From NCBI GenBank assembly GCA_910588775.1, contig CAJURH010000042.1, forward strand, positions 1 to 17,372: a stretch of 17,372 nucleotides of DNA, read 5' to 3'. This stretch comes from an uncultured Lachnospiraceae bacterium. GTDB taxonomy: Bacteria > Bacillota > Clostridia > Lachnospirales > Lachnospiraceae. Shown here in pieces: positions 1 through 6,037 of this stretch; within the stretch, counting starts at the first letter, position 1, and every line of letters starts with the position of its first letter. The position numbers and the translations under genes were made by a program. Below the pieces are notes generated by a model that did not search any database, was not told the origin of the DNA, and saw only the letters and a program-made list of their open reading frames with translations.

Positions 1-48
1 CCGCTTGTAGCAAGGCTTTTTCTGCCCCTACTGCGTAACAAAGGGCAT

Positions 49-100
49 AAAAAAAGCGGCGTTCCTGTTCTCCCTGTGTAGAGAGTGAGAAACGCCGCTT
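49..100 (-). terminator. Hairpin with T-run, minus-strand terminator
   Basis: A perfect 10-bp inverted repeat (AAGCGGCGTT at 54-63, AACGCCGCTT at 91-100) encloses a 27-nt loop. Read on the minus strand it is followed by seven T residues (positions 55-49). This is the form of an intrinsic terminator for leftward transcription, for example from the membrane-protein gene at 291-740. It lies inside the proposed mobile-element end, so it could instead insulate the element from outside transcription. Confidence 0.5.
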
Positions 101-209
101 GTGCAGGCTGTATGAAATTTTTCTAATCTATGGTAGGTCAATATTGGTGTGCGCTGCCTGTTTGGTTTATCCGCAAGAGTTTCAAAGTATATCAAGGCTC
201 AATCCGTAA

Positions 210-229
210 GTAGTAAATGGGTAGTAAAT
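210..229 (+). repeat. Two tandem DR2-like integrase arm sites
   Basis: GTAGTAAAT occurs at 210-218 and again at 221-229, an 11-bp period that puts both copies on nearly the same face of the helix. The second copy is followed by TC, which matches my recollection of the Tn916 DR2 site. A pair of arm sites within about 100 bp of an element end fits how such integrases bind. Confidence 0.55.
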
Positions 230-248
230 TCAAGCTGCTATCTTGCGG

Positions 249-274
249 AAATCCCTGTAAATTGGGGATTTTTT
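249..274 (+). terminator. Possible plus-strand terminator at element boundary
   Basis: AAATCCC (249-255) can pair with GGGATTT (265-271), and the plus strand runs into TTTTTT (269-274). It could end rightward transcription from a gene beyond the left edge, such as an element integrase. The T-run partly overlaps the stem, so it may be weak. Confidence 0.35.
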
Positions 275-290
275 GAGATAATCATTTGAT

Positions 291-740
291 TTATTCTAAA
301 TATTTATCTTCTTGCCTTCTTCGGTTTACCCGTGCGATTTTCCCCATAATCTGCAGGATGACAAAACATATCAAACTGATTCCAATGAAAAACGCCGCCA
401 CATATTTTGTCACATTCACATCCTCTCCCACTTTCCGGCTAATGGCAAACGCATAAAAAATCGAGAAAACGCCGGAACAAATCACGCTTAGCAAAATAGA
501 ATGTCCCGCTGACATATTGCTTCCCTCTTTTTCCCATATGCCATCCTTCAGACACCCCGCCAGGCAAGTGAGTCCTCCCACAAGAAAAATAATCGTTTCG
601 CCGACAACCACCCGAAAATTTCCCAGCCATATCAACTCAGCAACTATGACCGCCGCACTGATCCAGAACATAACATAAGCGCTGCGCGCTCCTATCCTGT
701 CAACCAACTGATTCTGCCTCTCATCCAGTCCTCTTCTCAT
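291..740 (-). CDS. Four-helix membrane protein of unknown function, paired with an XRE regulator
   Basis: A 149-residue protein with four hydrophobic segments at about residues 21-40, 46-64, 81-101 and 111-133, a charged DERQ-containing N-terminus and a basic C-terminal tail (RVNRRR). I do not recognise a catalytic motif. It resembles the small DUF6773-type membrane proteins that sit next to XRE regulators in Clostridia, but that name is tentative. An in-frame ATG at 770 would add ten residues, but the ATG at 740 is preferred: a strong GGAGGAGG lies 7-9 nt upstream inside the last codons of the regulator gene, whose TGA ends only 4 nt before this ATG, so translation is probably coupled. The stop codon is close to the proposed mobile-element junction, so the last residues may have been changed by the insertion. 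Confidence 0.7.
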   Translation of the reverse strand: MRRGLDERQNQLVDRIGARSAYVMFWISAAVIVAELIWLGNFRVVVGETIIFLVGGLTCLAGCLKDGIWEKEGSNMSAGHSILLSVICSGVFSIFYAFAISRKVGEDVNVTKYVAAFFIGISLICFVILQIMGKIARVNRRRQEDKYLE

Positions 741-744
741 CGTT

Positions 745-942
745 TCATTCCTCCTCCCAAAATAAATCATTCAGCGTTTTATCCAACTCCTTACAGATTG
801 CGACGCACAATTTTAATGAAGGATTATAATCCCCTGCCTCAATCATGCCGATCGTCTGCCTTGTCACACCTACACGTTTTGCAAGTTCTGTCTGGGAAAT
901 ATCTTTTTCCAACCTGGCAAATTTCACTTTCAGGTTTTTCAG
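745..942 (-). CDS. Small XRE-family transcriptional regulator
   Basis: A 65-residue protein that is almost entirely one helix-turn-helix domain. S16-Q-T-E-L-A-K-R-V-G-V-T-R-Q-T-I is a textbook HTH_3 core, followed by IEAGDYNPSL and the FWEEE tail typical of this subclass. It presumably represses its own operon with the membrane protein. There is no ATG start. Candidates are TTG at 957, GTG at 951 and CTG at 942. GGAGGTGAT (956-948) overlaps the first two, so it can serve as ribosome binding site only for CTG 942. That start gives the M-K-N-L-K beginning common in this subclass. The promoter at 990-962 implies transcription starting near 955, which also rules against TTG 957 unless the message is leaderless. 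Confidence 0.85.
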   Translation of the reverse strand: MKNLKVKFARLEKDISQTELAKRVGVTRQTIGMIEAGDYNPSLKLCVAICKELDKTLNDLFWEEE

Positions 943-961
943 ATTTATCACCTCCAAACAT

Positions 962-990
962 ATAGTAGCATTTCACGCGCCACATGTCAA
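962..990 (-). promoter_or_regulatory. Sigma-A promoter of the XRE/membrane-protein operon
   Basis: On the minus strand, TTGACA (990-985), a 17-nt spacer and TACTAT (967-962). The expected start near position 955 leaves a leader of only about a dozen bases before CTG 942, so GGAGG would lie almost at the 5' end of the message. Confidence 0.75.
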
Positions 991-1044
991 TTATATTTAA
1001 CATATATTTTATTTACTTTACTATTAAAAATAATATTTAACATA
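989..1044. repeat. Two direct repeats between divergent promoters, likely operators
   Basis: AATTATATTTAACATA (989-1004) and AATAATATTTAACATA (1029-1044) agree at 15 of 16 bases and are exactly 40 bp apart, close to four helical turns. The first overlaps the end of the minus-strand -35 box and the second lies between the two divergent promoters. A third TTAACA occurs at 1097-1102, just after the plus-strand -10 box. They are plausible binding sites for the XRE regulator, although the region is very AT-rich. Confidence 0.5.
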
Positions 1045-1062
1045 CTTTTTTCTAATTTCTTA

Positions 1063-1091
1063 TTGACTTATAAACAGAAGTTCGCTATAAT
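1063..1091 (+). promoter_or_regulatory. Sigma-A promoter for the leader peptide and RNHCP gene
   Basis: TTGACT (1063-1068), a 17-nt spacer and a perfect TATAAT (1086-1091). Transcription should begin near 1098, giving a leader of about 175 nt before the RNHCP ATG. A small hairpin, CAGATG/CATCTG (1101-1106 and 1113-1118), would lie at the very 5' end of the RNA. Confidence 0.85.
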
Positions 1092-1158
1092 GCTTGTTAA
1101 CAGATGACAAACCATCTGCCATATAAAATTTTATGAACATATTCAGGAGAAACGCTTT

Positions 1159-1194
1159 ATGAAAAAATATTCATCTTTGGCAACCGTGCGCTAA
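1159..1194 (+). CDS. Eleven-residue leader peptide upstream of the RNHCP gene
   Basis: The reading frame MKKYSSLATVR ends in TAA (1192-1194). It has its own ribosome binding site, AGGAGA at 1145-1150, 8 nt before the ATG. It is far too short to be an enzyme. It sits in the leader RNA immediately before a set of competing hairpins that control the next gene's ribosome binding site, and its last three codons form one arm of the first hairpin. That is the arrangement of stalling leader peptides such as those ahead of erm and cat genes. I do not recognise the sequence as a known leader, and the stalling signal is unknown. Confidence 0.65.
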   Translation: MKKYSSLATVR

Positions 1195-1264
1195 CCGGGA
1201 GGTTTGCGTAAGCACAATCTATGCCAAGCCTCCCAAAAGGACATTTACCATAACTTTTAGGAGG
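1186..1264 (+). promoter_or_regulatory. Translational attenuator with competing hairpins masking the RNHCP ribosome binding site
   Basis: Three mutually exclusive pairings are visible. Pairing 1:2 joins 1186-1196 (end of the leader frame) to 1201-1215, with a GGGA loop, one T.T mismatch and a 4-nt bulge. Pairing 2:3 joins GGGAGGTTTG (1197-1206) to CAAGCCTCCC (1225-1234), 10 bp with one G.T. Pairing 3:4 joins CCTCCCAAAAG (1229-1239) to CTTTTAGGAGG (1254-1264), 10 bp with one mismatch, and buries the RNHCP Shine-Dalgarno. There is no T-run, so the control acts on translation. A ribosome paused on the leader peptide would open 1:2, let 2:3 form and free the ribosome binding site, as in ermC. Confidence 0.65.
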
Positions 1265-1273
1265 AGCATCCCA

Positions 1274-1702
1274 ATGAATAGGGAAAATAAAAGAAAGCTA
1301 TACGAAAAAGGCTATTATAAAACCCACCCATGCAATGAAAGCTTTACTTGTAAAGTGTGTGGCAGACTGACCGTATCCGCTGGAGCTGGAAGCAATCACC
1401 GCAACCATTGTCCAAACTGTCTGAGCAGCCTTCATGTGGACATGGAACCCGGCGATCGTGAAGCGAATTGCGGCGGCATTATGGAACCAATTACAGTATG
1501 GGTGCGAAAAAACGGTGAATGGGCCATTATCCACCGTTGCCGCAGATGCGGCGAACTTTCCTCGAACCGCATAGCGGCCGATGACAATCCCATGAAACTA
1601 ATGTCCATCGCAATGAAACCCGTTTCCACCCCTCCATTTCCGTTGGAGAAAATCGTGGAAATGACAAATCAAATGGCAGGAGACGGTGCTTTCAGACTAT
1701 AA
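1274..1702 (+). CDS. RNHCP-domain zinc-binding protein, function unknown
   Basis: A 142-residue protein that covers the RNHCP family signature (Pfam RNHCP, as I recall it). It has a first zinc-ribbon knuckle C26-K-V-C29, then R43-N-H-C-P-N-C49, then SLHVDMEPGDR and C66-GG, GEW, a second knuckle C89-R-R-C92, and the conserved NRIAADDNP block at 98-106. The Cys spacing suggests one or two structural zinc sites. The family's role is not established. The small basic zinc-ribbon build suggests nucleic-acid or ribosome binding, which is inference. The start is fixed by AGGAGGAG (1259-1266), 7 nt before the ATG. It is the only plus-strand gene in the window, is transcribed from its own promoter and is preceded by the leader peptide and attenuator, so its synthesis is probably induced by a translation-related signal. 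Confidence 0.85.
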   Translation: MNRENKRKLYEKGYYKTHPCNESFTCKVCGRLTVSAGAGSNHRNHCPNCLSSLHVDMEPGDREANCGGIMEPITVWVRKNGEWAIIHRCRRCGELSSNRIAADDNPMKLMSIAMKPVSTPPFPLEKIVEMTNQMAGDGAFRL

Positions 1703-1704
1703 AC

Positions 1705-1754
1705 AAAAAATGCCAGAAAGCCGCTAAAACATAACGTTCTAGCAGCTTTCCGGC
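1705..1754 (-). terminator. Terminator of the amt gene
   Basis: Arms 1712-1726 and 1740-1754 pair over 13 of 15 positions around a 13-nt loop. Read leftward, the stem is followed by T6 (1710-1705). It lies between the convergent ends of amt and the RNHCP gene. Its T-run favours leftward transcripts, but the stem may also slow the rightward one. Confidence 0.8.
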
Positions 1755-1783
1755 GCTACTTATAAAATCCGTTCACAATCGTT

Positions 1784-3535
1784 CTACTCTACATCCTGCA
1801 AAGCAACGAATCCTTCTTCACCAGTCCGCACCTTGACGACTCTGTTCACGTTATACACAAATATTTTCCCGTCCCCAATATGCCCCGTGTAGAGAGCTCT
1901 CTTCGCCGCCTCAATCACTGTATCTACAGGAATCTTACTGACAACCACTTCCACTTTAACTTTCGGGAGAAGCGTCGCATCCATTTCCACGCCACGATAC
2001 ATCTCTCCTGCTCCCTTTTGCACGCCACAGCCCATTACCTGCGTAACCGTCATTCCCGTCACGCCCAACTCGTTGATAGCTTTACGAAGTTGATCGTATC
2101 GGGACAATTTTGCAATAATCACCACCTTGTAAATATTGCTGCCTTCCAATGGAGCCGCCACCACTTTCACTGCCGCATCTTTCTGCGCTGCAGTGGCCAG
2201 AGCATAATCGTCTGTGCCCAGATCTGTATTTTCATTGATTTCCATAGTCATTGAATTGGAGACATCCATAATGCTGAATCCGGAATAAGCCGAAGCAAGG
2301 CCATGTTCACAGGCATCCAGCCCCACAATTTCCTCCTCTTCTGTGACGCGAAGTCCAATACAGGCTTTTATGACAACAAATGTAATGGTAATCGTAACCG
2401 CCGTCCACGCCGCTACGGCAGCAAATCCAATTAACTGAAGCCACAACTGGCTGAAACCGCCTCCATAGAAAAGTCCCTGACGGATTCCCGCCGTTTCGAA
2501 TGCCGGGGAAGAAGACGTTGAAAACAATCCCACCGCAACAGTTCCCCAGATGCCATTCAAACAGTGAACCGCCACCGCACCTACCGGATCATCTATGTGC
2601 AGTTTATAATCCAGCAACCATACGCCAAAGACAACCAATACGCCAGACACTGCACCGATTGCTATCGCGCCTATACAGTCCGTAACGTCACAGGAAGCCG
2701 TTATAGCCACCAAACCGGCCAAGGAGGCGTTCAGACACATGGACACATCCGGTTTTCCATATTTCACCCATGTGAAAATCAAGCATACCACAGTGGCGAT
2801 GGCCGGCGCAATGGTTGTGGTCACAAAAATAGAAGCAAGCTCATCCACCGATTGCGCAGCAGCGCCATTGAATCCATACCAACCCAGCCAGAGGATGAAT
2901 ACGCCCAGACACCCCATGGGGAGATTATGACCGGGAAATGCATTTACCTTTGTGATTTTTCCTTCGCTGTCCTTTGTAAACTTTCCAATACGGGGTCCCA
3001 GTATTTTTGCGCCAATAAGCGCGGATATGCCTCCTACCATATGAATGGCGCAGGACCCTGCATAATCGTGGAATCCAATCTGAGCCAACCACCCACCGCC
3101 CCAGATCCAATGCGCTTCAATGGGATAGATGAGAGCTGAAATAATCGCTGAATACACGCAATAGGATAAAAACTTGGTCCGCTCAGCCATGGCTCCAGAC
3201 ACAATCGTAGCCGTGGTGGCGCAAAACACAAGATTAAATACAAATCCTGACCAATCAAAATTTTCGTAATTGGTAATGATATCAAATCCTGGTTTTCCAA
3301 TCAATCCTACCATGTCCTCACCCAAAAGCAGACTGAAGCCGATCAGAATAAATACCACTGTGCCAATACAAAAATCCATCAGATTTTTCATCAATATGTT
3401 GCCCGCGTTTTTCGCTCTGGTGAATCCAGTCTCCACCATGGCAAAACCTGCCTGCATCCAGAACACCAGCGCAGCGCCGATTAAGAACCAGACGCCAAAT
3501 ATCTCGCCGTTTACAACACTCATAATATCTTCCAT
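1784..3535 (-). CDS. amt: Ammonium transporter fused to a C-terminal GlnK/PII domain
   Basis: A 583-residue membrane protein that moves ammonium into the cell for assimilation by the adjacent glutamine synthetase. Residues 1-415 are the Amt/MEP/Rh channel: about 11 hydrophobic helices, the twin pore histidines H165 (SCAIH) and H324 (VAVH), the NAFPGHNLP loop, DDPVGA, and the GLDACEHG cytoplasmic tail that contacts PII. Residues 467-583 are a complete PII domain, with GVTGMTV, the T-loop QKGAGEMYRG, LPKVKVEVVV, TGHIGDGKIF and the RTGEE end. A free PII normally docks on the channel, and here it is covalently tethered. The T-loop has methionine (residue 518) where E. coli PII has the uridylylated Tyr51. 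The ATG at 3535 is chosen over the longer frame to 3622 because AAGGAGG lies 9 nt upstream and the family starts there. Confidence 0.95.
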   Translation of the reverse strand: MEDIMSVVNGEIFGVWFLIGAALVFWMQAGFAMVETGFTRAKNAGNILMKNLMDFCIGTVVFILIGFSLLLGEDMVGLIGKPGFDIITNYENFDWSGFVFNLVFCATTATIVSGAMAERTKFLSYCVYSAIISALIYPIEAHWIWGGGWLAQIGFHDYAGSCAIHMVGGISALIGAKILGPRIGKFTKDSEGKITKVNAFPGHNLPMGCLGVFILWLGWYGFNGAAAQSVDELASIFVTTTIAPAIATVVCLIFTWVKYGKPDVSMCLNASLAGLVAITASCDVTDCIGAIAIGAVSGVLVVFGVWLLDYKLHIDDPVGAVAVHCLNGIWGTVAVGLFSTSSSPAFETAGIRQGLFYGGGFSQLWLQLIGFAAVAAWTAVTITITFVVIKACIGLRVTEEEEIVGLDACEHGLASAYSGFSIMDVSNSMTMEINENTDLGTDDYALATAAQKDAAVKVVAAPLEGSNIYKVVIIAKLSRYDQLRKAINELGVTGMTVTQVMGCGVQKGAGEMYRGVEMDATLLPKVKVEVVVSKIPVDTVIEAAKRALYTGHIGDGKIFVYNVNRVVKVRTGEEGFVALQDVE

Positions 3536-3570
3536 GCTCTTTTTCCCTCCTTGACACTCTTGATTATAAT

Positions 3571-3620
3571 AAAAAAGCGAAGCCAAGGACGTTGTATTTC
3601 TACAAGCGCCTTCGCTTCGC
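3571..3620 (-). terminator. Terminator or attenuator hairpin between glnN and amt
   Basis: A long imperfect hairpin (3577-3620) closed by GCGAAG/CTTCGC and, read leftward, followed by T6 (3576-3571). It begins 8 nt after the glnN stop and ends about 35 nt before the amt start. A TATAAT-like sequence follows (3568-3563) but has no recognisable -35 box, so amt may depend on partial readthrough from glnN. Confidence 0.65.
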
Positions 3621-3627
3621 ATTTTAT

Positions 3628-5742
3628 TTACACTTCAAAAATCAAATCGCCATAAGACGGCATCGGCCACATTTCCTTATCCACCAGCATTTCCAGTCTG
3701 TCCACTGGCGTACGCAATGCCTCCATGGCCGGCATAATTTTATAATAATAAAATTCCGCCTGTTCTTTTCCTTCCTCCATAGCGGAGCCTTGATCCGCCA
3801 CCTCTATCAGTGCATGAAGACTATCTTTAGTATCTACCAAAAGCCCAGAACATTCTTCCAGTAATTCCTTCTGCACACTTACATCCACATCTCCTGCTGA
3901 TTTAATAATATTAATGGAGTTCGCCAGCTTCGTCACGTATTTAATTACCGCAGGTATAATCTGCTTGCTGGCAATGTCAATCATTACTCTCGCTTCAATA
4001 TTAATGGCCTTCGCATAATGCTCATACATGATCTCCGCCCGCGACTCCAGCTCCGGCTTCGTGTATACTCCAAAACCTTCGAACAGCTTGATTGCCTTTG
4101 GCGTTACCAGAGACGGTATCGTCTCAACCATAGATCTGTGGTGCGGAAGCCCTCTTCTCTCCGCTTCTTTCACCCATTCCTCTGAATAGCCATTGCCATT
4201 AAACACAATCCTCTGGTGTTCTGTAGCATACTGTTTGATCAGATCATGAACCGCCATGTTGAAATCCTCCGCTTTTTCCAGTACATCGCATGCCTCTTTA
4301 AAAGCCTCTGCCACAATAGTGTTCAGGACAATGTTGGGCGAAGCAATGGAATCCCTGGAACCCACCATACGGAACTCAAATTTATTTCCCGTAAATGCGA
4401 ATGGGGATGTCCGGTTCCTGTCTGTAGCGTCTTTTGCCAAATCCGGAAGGGTCTTCACGCCCGTCTGTAGCTTACCGCCTTTTAAACTGTGGGTGGCCGT
4501 TCCTGTGCTGATCAACTGTTCCAGCACATCTTCCAACTGCTCTCCCAGAAATACAGAGATAATAGCGGGAGGAGCCTCGTTTGCCCCCAGTCTGTGGTCA
4601 TTCCCCACATCAGCCGCTGACTCCCGAAGCAAATCCGCATGAATGTCCACCGCCTTCAAGATACATGTCAGCACAAGCAAAAACTGAATATTTTCATGGG
4701 GCGTCTTCCCTGGTTCCAGCAGATTAACTCCATCATCCGTAATAATAGACCAGTTGTTATGTTTACCCGATCCATTCACCCCCGCAAATGGTTTCTCATG
4801 AAGCAGACACTTCATCCCATGCTCACATGCCACTCTCTTTAACGTCTGCATTACAATATGGTTGTGATCCACTGCAATATTGGCCTGGTCATAAATACTG
4901 GCAATTTCATGCTGGGCAGGAGCCACCTCGTTGTGCTGGGTCTTGGCCGTTACACCCAGTTTCCACAGCTCTTCATTTACATCCTTCATATAGGAAGCAA
5001 TCCGCTGACGAATCGTTCCAAAATAGTGATCATCCAACTCCTGGCCTTTGGGAGGCATAGCGCCAAAAAGCGTACGGCCTGTATAAATCAAGTCCTTCCT
5101 CTGTAGAAATTTTTTCTCATCCACCAGAAAATATTCCTGTTCCGGTCCCACGGAAGGCGTCACTTTCTTGGAAGTCGTGTTTCCAAAAAGCCGCACCAAA
5201 CGCAACGCTTGGCGATTAATAGCTTCCATGGAGCGGAGCAAAGGCGTTTTCTGATCTAGAGCTTCTCCCGTATAGGAACAAAAAGCTGTGGGAATGCACA
5301 GGATAGCGCCTGCCGCATCATGACGAACAAATGCTGGAGATGTACAATCCCAAGCAGTATAACCTCTCGCTTCAAAGGTGGCTCTTAAGCCGCCCGAAGG
5401 AAATGAAGATGCATCCGGTTCACCTTTAATCAATTCTTTTCCAGAAAAAGACATTAACACTTTTCCACTTTCCAAAGGCGCCGTGATAAAAGAATCGTGT
5501 TTCTCAGCTGTCACTCCCGTCAATGGCTGAAACCAGTGTGAATAATGGGTCGCCCCTTTCTCAATCGCCCACTCTTTCATCTCGTGAGCCACCACATCCG
5601 CAATCTCTAATGTGAGTTCCTTACCTTCCTCAATGGTCTTTTTCAATTCTCTGTATACCTTTTTCGGCAGCCTTTCCTGCATCACAGAGTCATTGAAAAC
5701 ATCCTGCCCAAAAATCTCTGTTACCTTAATTAAATCACCCAT
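3628..5742 (-). CDS. glnN: Glutamine synthetase type III
   Basis: A 704-residue cytoplasmic enzyme that makes glutamine from glutamate, ammonia and ATP. Length and motifs fit GSIII, which is far larger than GSI (about 450). Blocks seen: the GSIII N-terminal region ending in SFPSGGLRATFEARGY (115-128), GPEQEYF with metal-binding glutamate (199-205), NEVAPAQHE (271-279), KPFAGVNGSGKHNNWS (317-332, ATP/glutamate site), NDHRLGANEAPPAI (381-394, GSIII signature) and NRTSPFAFTGNKFEFR (443-458). The ATG at 5742 follows a purine-rich AAGGAAG site. It heads a nitrogen unit with the Amt-PII fusion downstream. The 5' leader carries a promoter and an attenuator-like hairpin, so expression is probably tuned by nitrogen status at the RNA level; the sensing factor is not visible in the window. 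Confidence 0.97.
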   Translation of the reverse strand: MGDLIKVTEIFGQDVFNDSVMQERLPKKVYRELKKTIEEGKELTLEIADVVAHEMKEWAIEKGATHYSHWFQPLTGVTAEKHDSFITAPLESGKVLMSFSGKELIKGEPDASSFPSGGLRATFEARGYTAWDCTSPAFVRHDAAGAILCIPTAFCSYTGEALDQKTPLLRSMEAINRQALRLVRLFGNTTSKKVTPSVGPEQEYFLVDEKKFLQRKDLIYTGRTLFGAMPPKGQELDDHYFGTIRQRIASYMKDVNEELWKLGVTAKTQHNEVAPAQHEIASIYDQANIAVDHNHIVMQTLKRVACEHGMKCLLHEKPFAGVNGSGKHNNWSIITDDGVNLLEPGKTPHENIQFLLVLTCILKAVDIHADLLRESAADVGNDHRLGANEAPPAIISVFLGEQLEDVLEQLISTGTATHSLKGGKLQTGVKTLPDLAKDATDRNRTSPFAFTGNKFEFRMVGSRDSIASPNIVLNTIVAEAFKEACDVLEKAEDFNMAVHDLIKQYATEHQRIVFNGNGYSEEWVKEAERRGLPHHRSMVETIPSLVTPKAIKLFEGFGVYTKPELESRAEIMYEHYAKAINIEARVMIDIASKQIIPAVIKYVTKLANSINIIKSAGDVDVSVQKELLEECSGLLVDTKDSLHALIEVADQGSAMEEGKEQAEFYYYKIMPAMEALRTPVDRLEMLVDKEMWPMPSYGDLIFEV

Positions 5743-5876
5743 CGTCTTCCTTCCTTTCCTTTTAACCTCTCACTATAAGCCGAGCGTGCGTTTGAAAAAT
5801 GCTTTATATCGACTGCACGTCACACAAAATGGAACTTGCAGGCAGCATGAATAATTTCCCAAACACCCTCTAAAAG

Positions 5877-5938
5877 AAAAAAAGACATTCCACTCCTACT
5901 GTGGAACGCCTTTGTCCTCTCAAATTCGTCTAAATTTG
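5877..5938 (-). promoter_or_regulatory. Attenuator-like tandem hairpins in the glnN leader
   Basis: Read leftward from the promoter at 5985-5957: a hairpin CAAATT/AATTTG with a 6-nt loop (5938-5921), then TTCCAC/GTGGAA with a 7-nt loop (about 5908-5886), then T7 (5883-5877). The second is an intrinsic terminator placed about 40-70 nt after the predicted transcription start and about 135 nt before the glnN ATG, which suits a regulated leader terminator. It could instead just end transcription from dagK. Confidence 0.5.
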
Positions 5939-5956
5939 TATTCCAAACCTGTTATT

Positions 5957-5985
5957 AAGATACCGTAAATCCAGGATAAATGCAA
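5957..5985 (-). promoter_or_regulatory. Probable sigma-A promoter of glnN
   Basis: On the minus strand, TTGCAT (5985-5980), a 17-nt spacer and TATCTT (5962-5957). The predicted start is near 5950, giving a leader of roughly 200 nt that contains the tandem hairpins. No sigma-54 type TGGCAC/TTGC element was seen. Confidence 0.55.
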
Positions 5986-6037
5986 GAGTAATATTTCATA
6001 AAGAGCGCTTTCTATTCTCTATCATTATGGTCAATCT

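Larger units (their letters stand above)
1..274. mobile_element. Probable terminal end of a Tn916/Tn1549-like integrative element
   Basis: No convincing gene lies here. Seen: two tandem copies of GTAGTAAAT (210-218 and 221-229), an inverted pair TCCGCAAG/CTTGCGGA (170-177 and 242-249), a large hairpin at 54-100, and a T-run at 269-274 where ordinary chromosome with the membrane-protein gene seems to resume. Known: the N-terminal domain of Tn916 integrase binds DR2 arm sites with a GTAGTAAAT core near the element ends, and Tn916/Tn1549 elements favour A/T-run targets. Inferred: the element body, including an integrase, lies left of position 1, and its junction with the chromosome is at about 250-290. 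No integrase or conjugation gene is visible, so only the end is called. The exact boundary is not determined. Confidence 0.45.

Noticed and set aside
31..213. A minus-strand open stretch of about 55 codons through the left hairpin
   Set aside because: It has no ATG and no ribosome binding site, and it reads through the palindrome; more likely non-coding sequence at an element end.
1298..1629. Minus-strand frames of 65 and 78 codons opposite the RNHCP gene
   Set aside because: They lack ribosome binding sites, and the plus strand carries clear family motifs over the same bases.
5877..5938. ANTAR-protein target (dual hairpins with AxxGxx hexaloops) in the glnN leader
   Set aside because: The first loop is TAGACG and the second is a 7-nt AGTAGGA, so neither matches the required A1/G4 hexaloop.
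5743..6037. T-box or sigma-54 promoter upstream of glnN
   Set aside because: No T-box TGGN bulge context or AGGGTGGNACCGCG-like block is seen, and no TGGCAC/TTGC pair with the right spacing.
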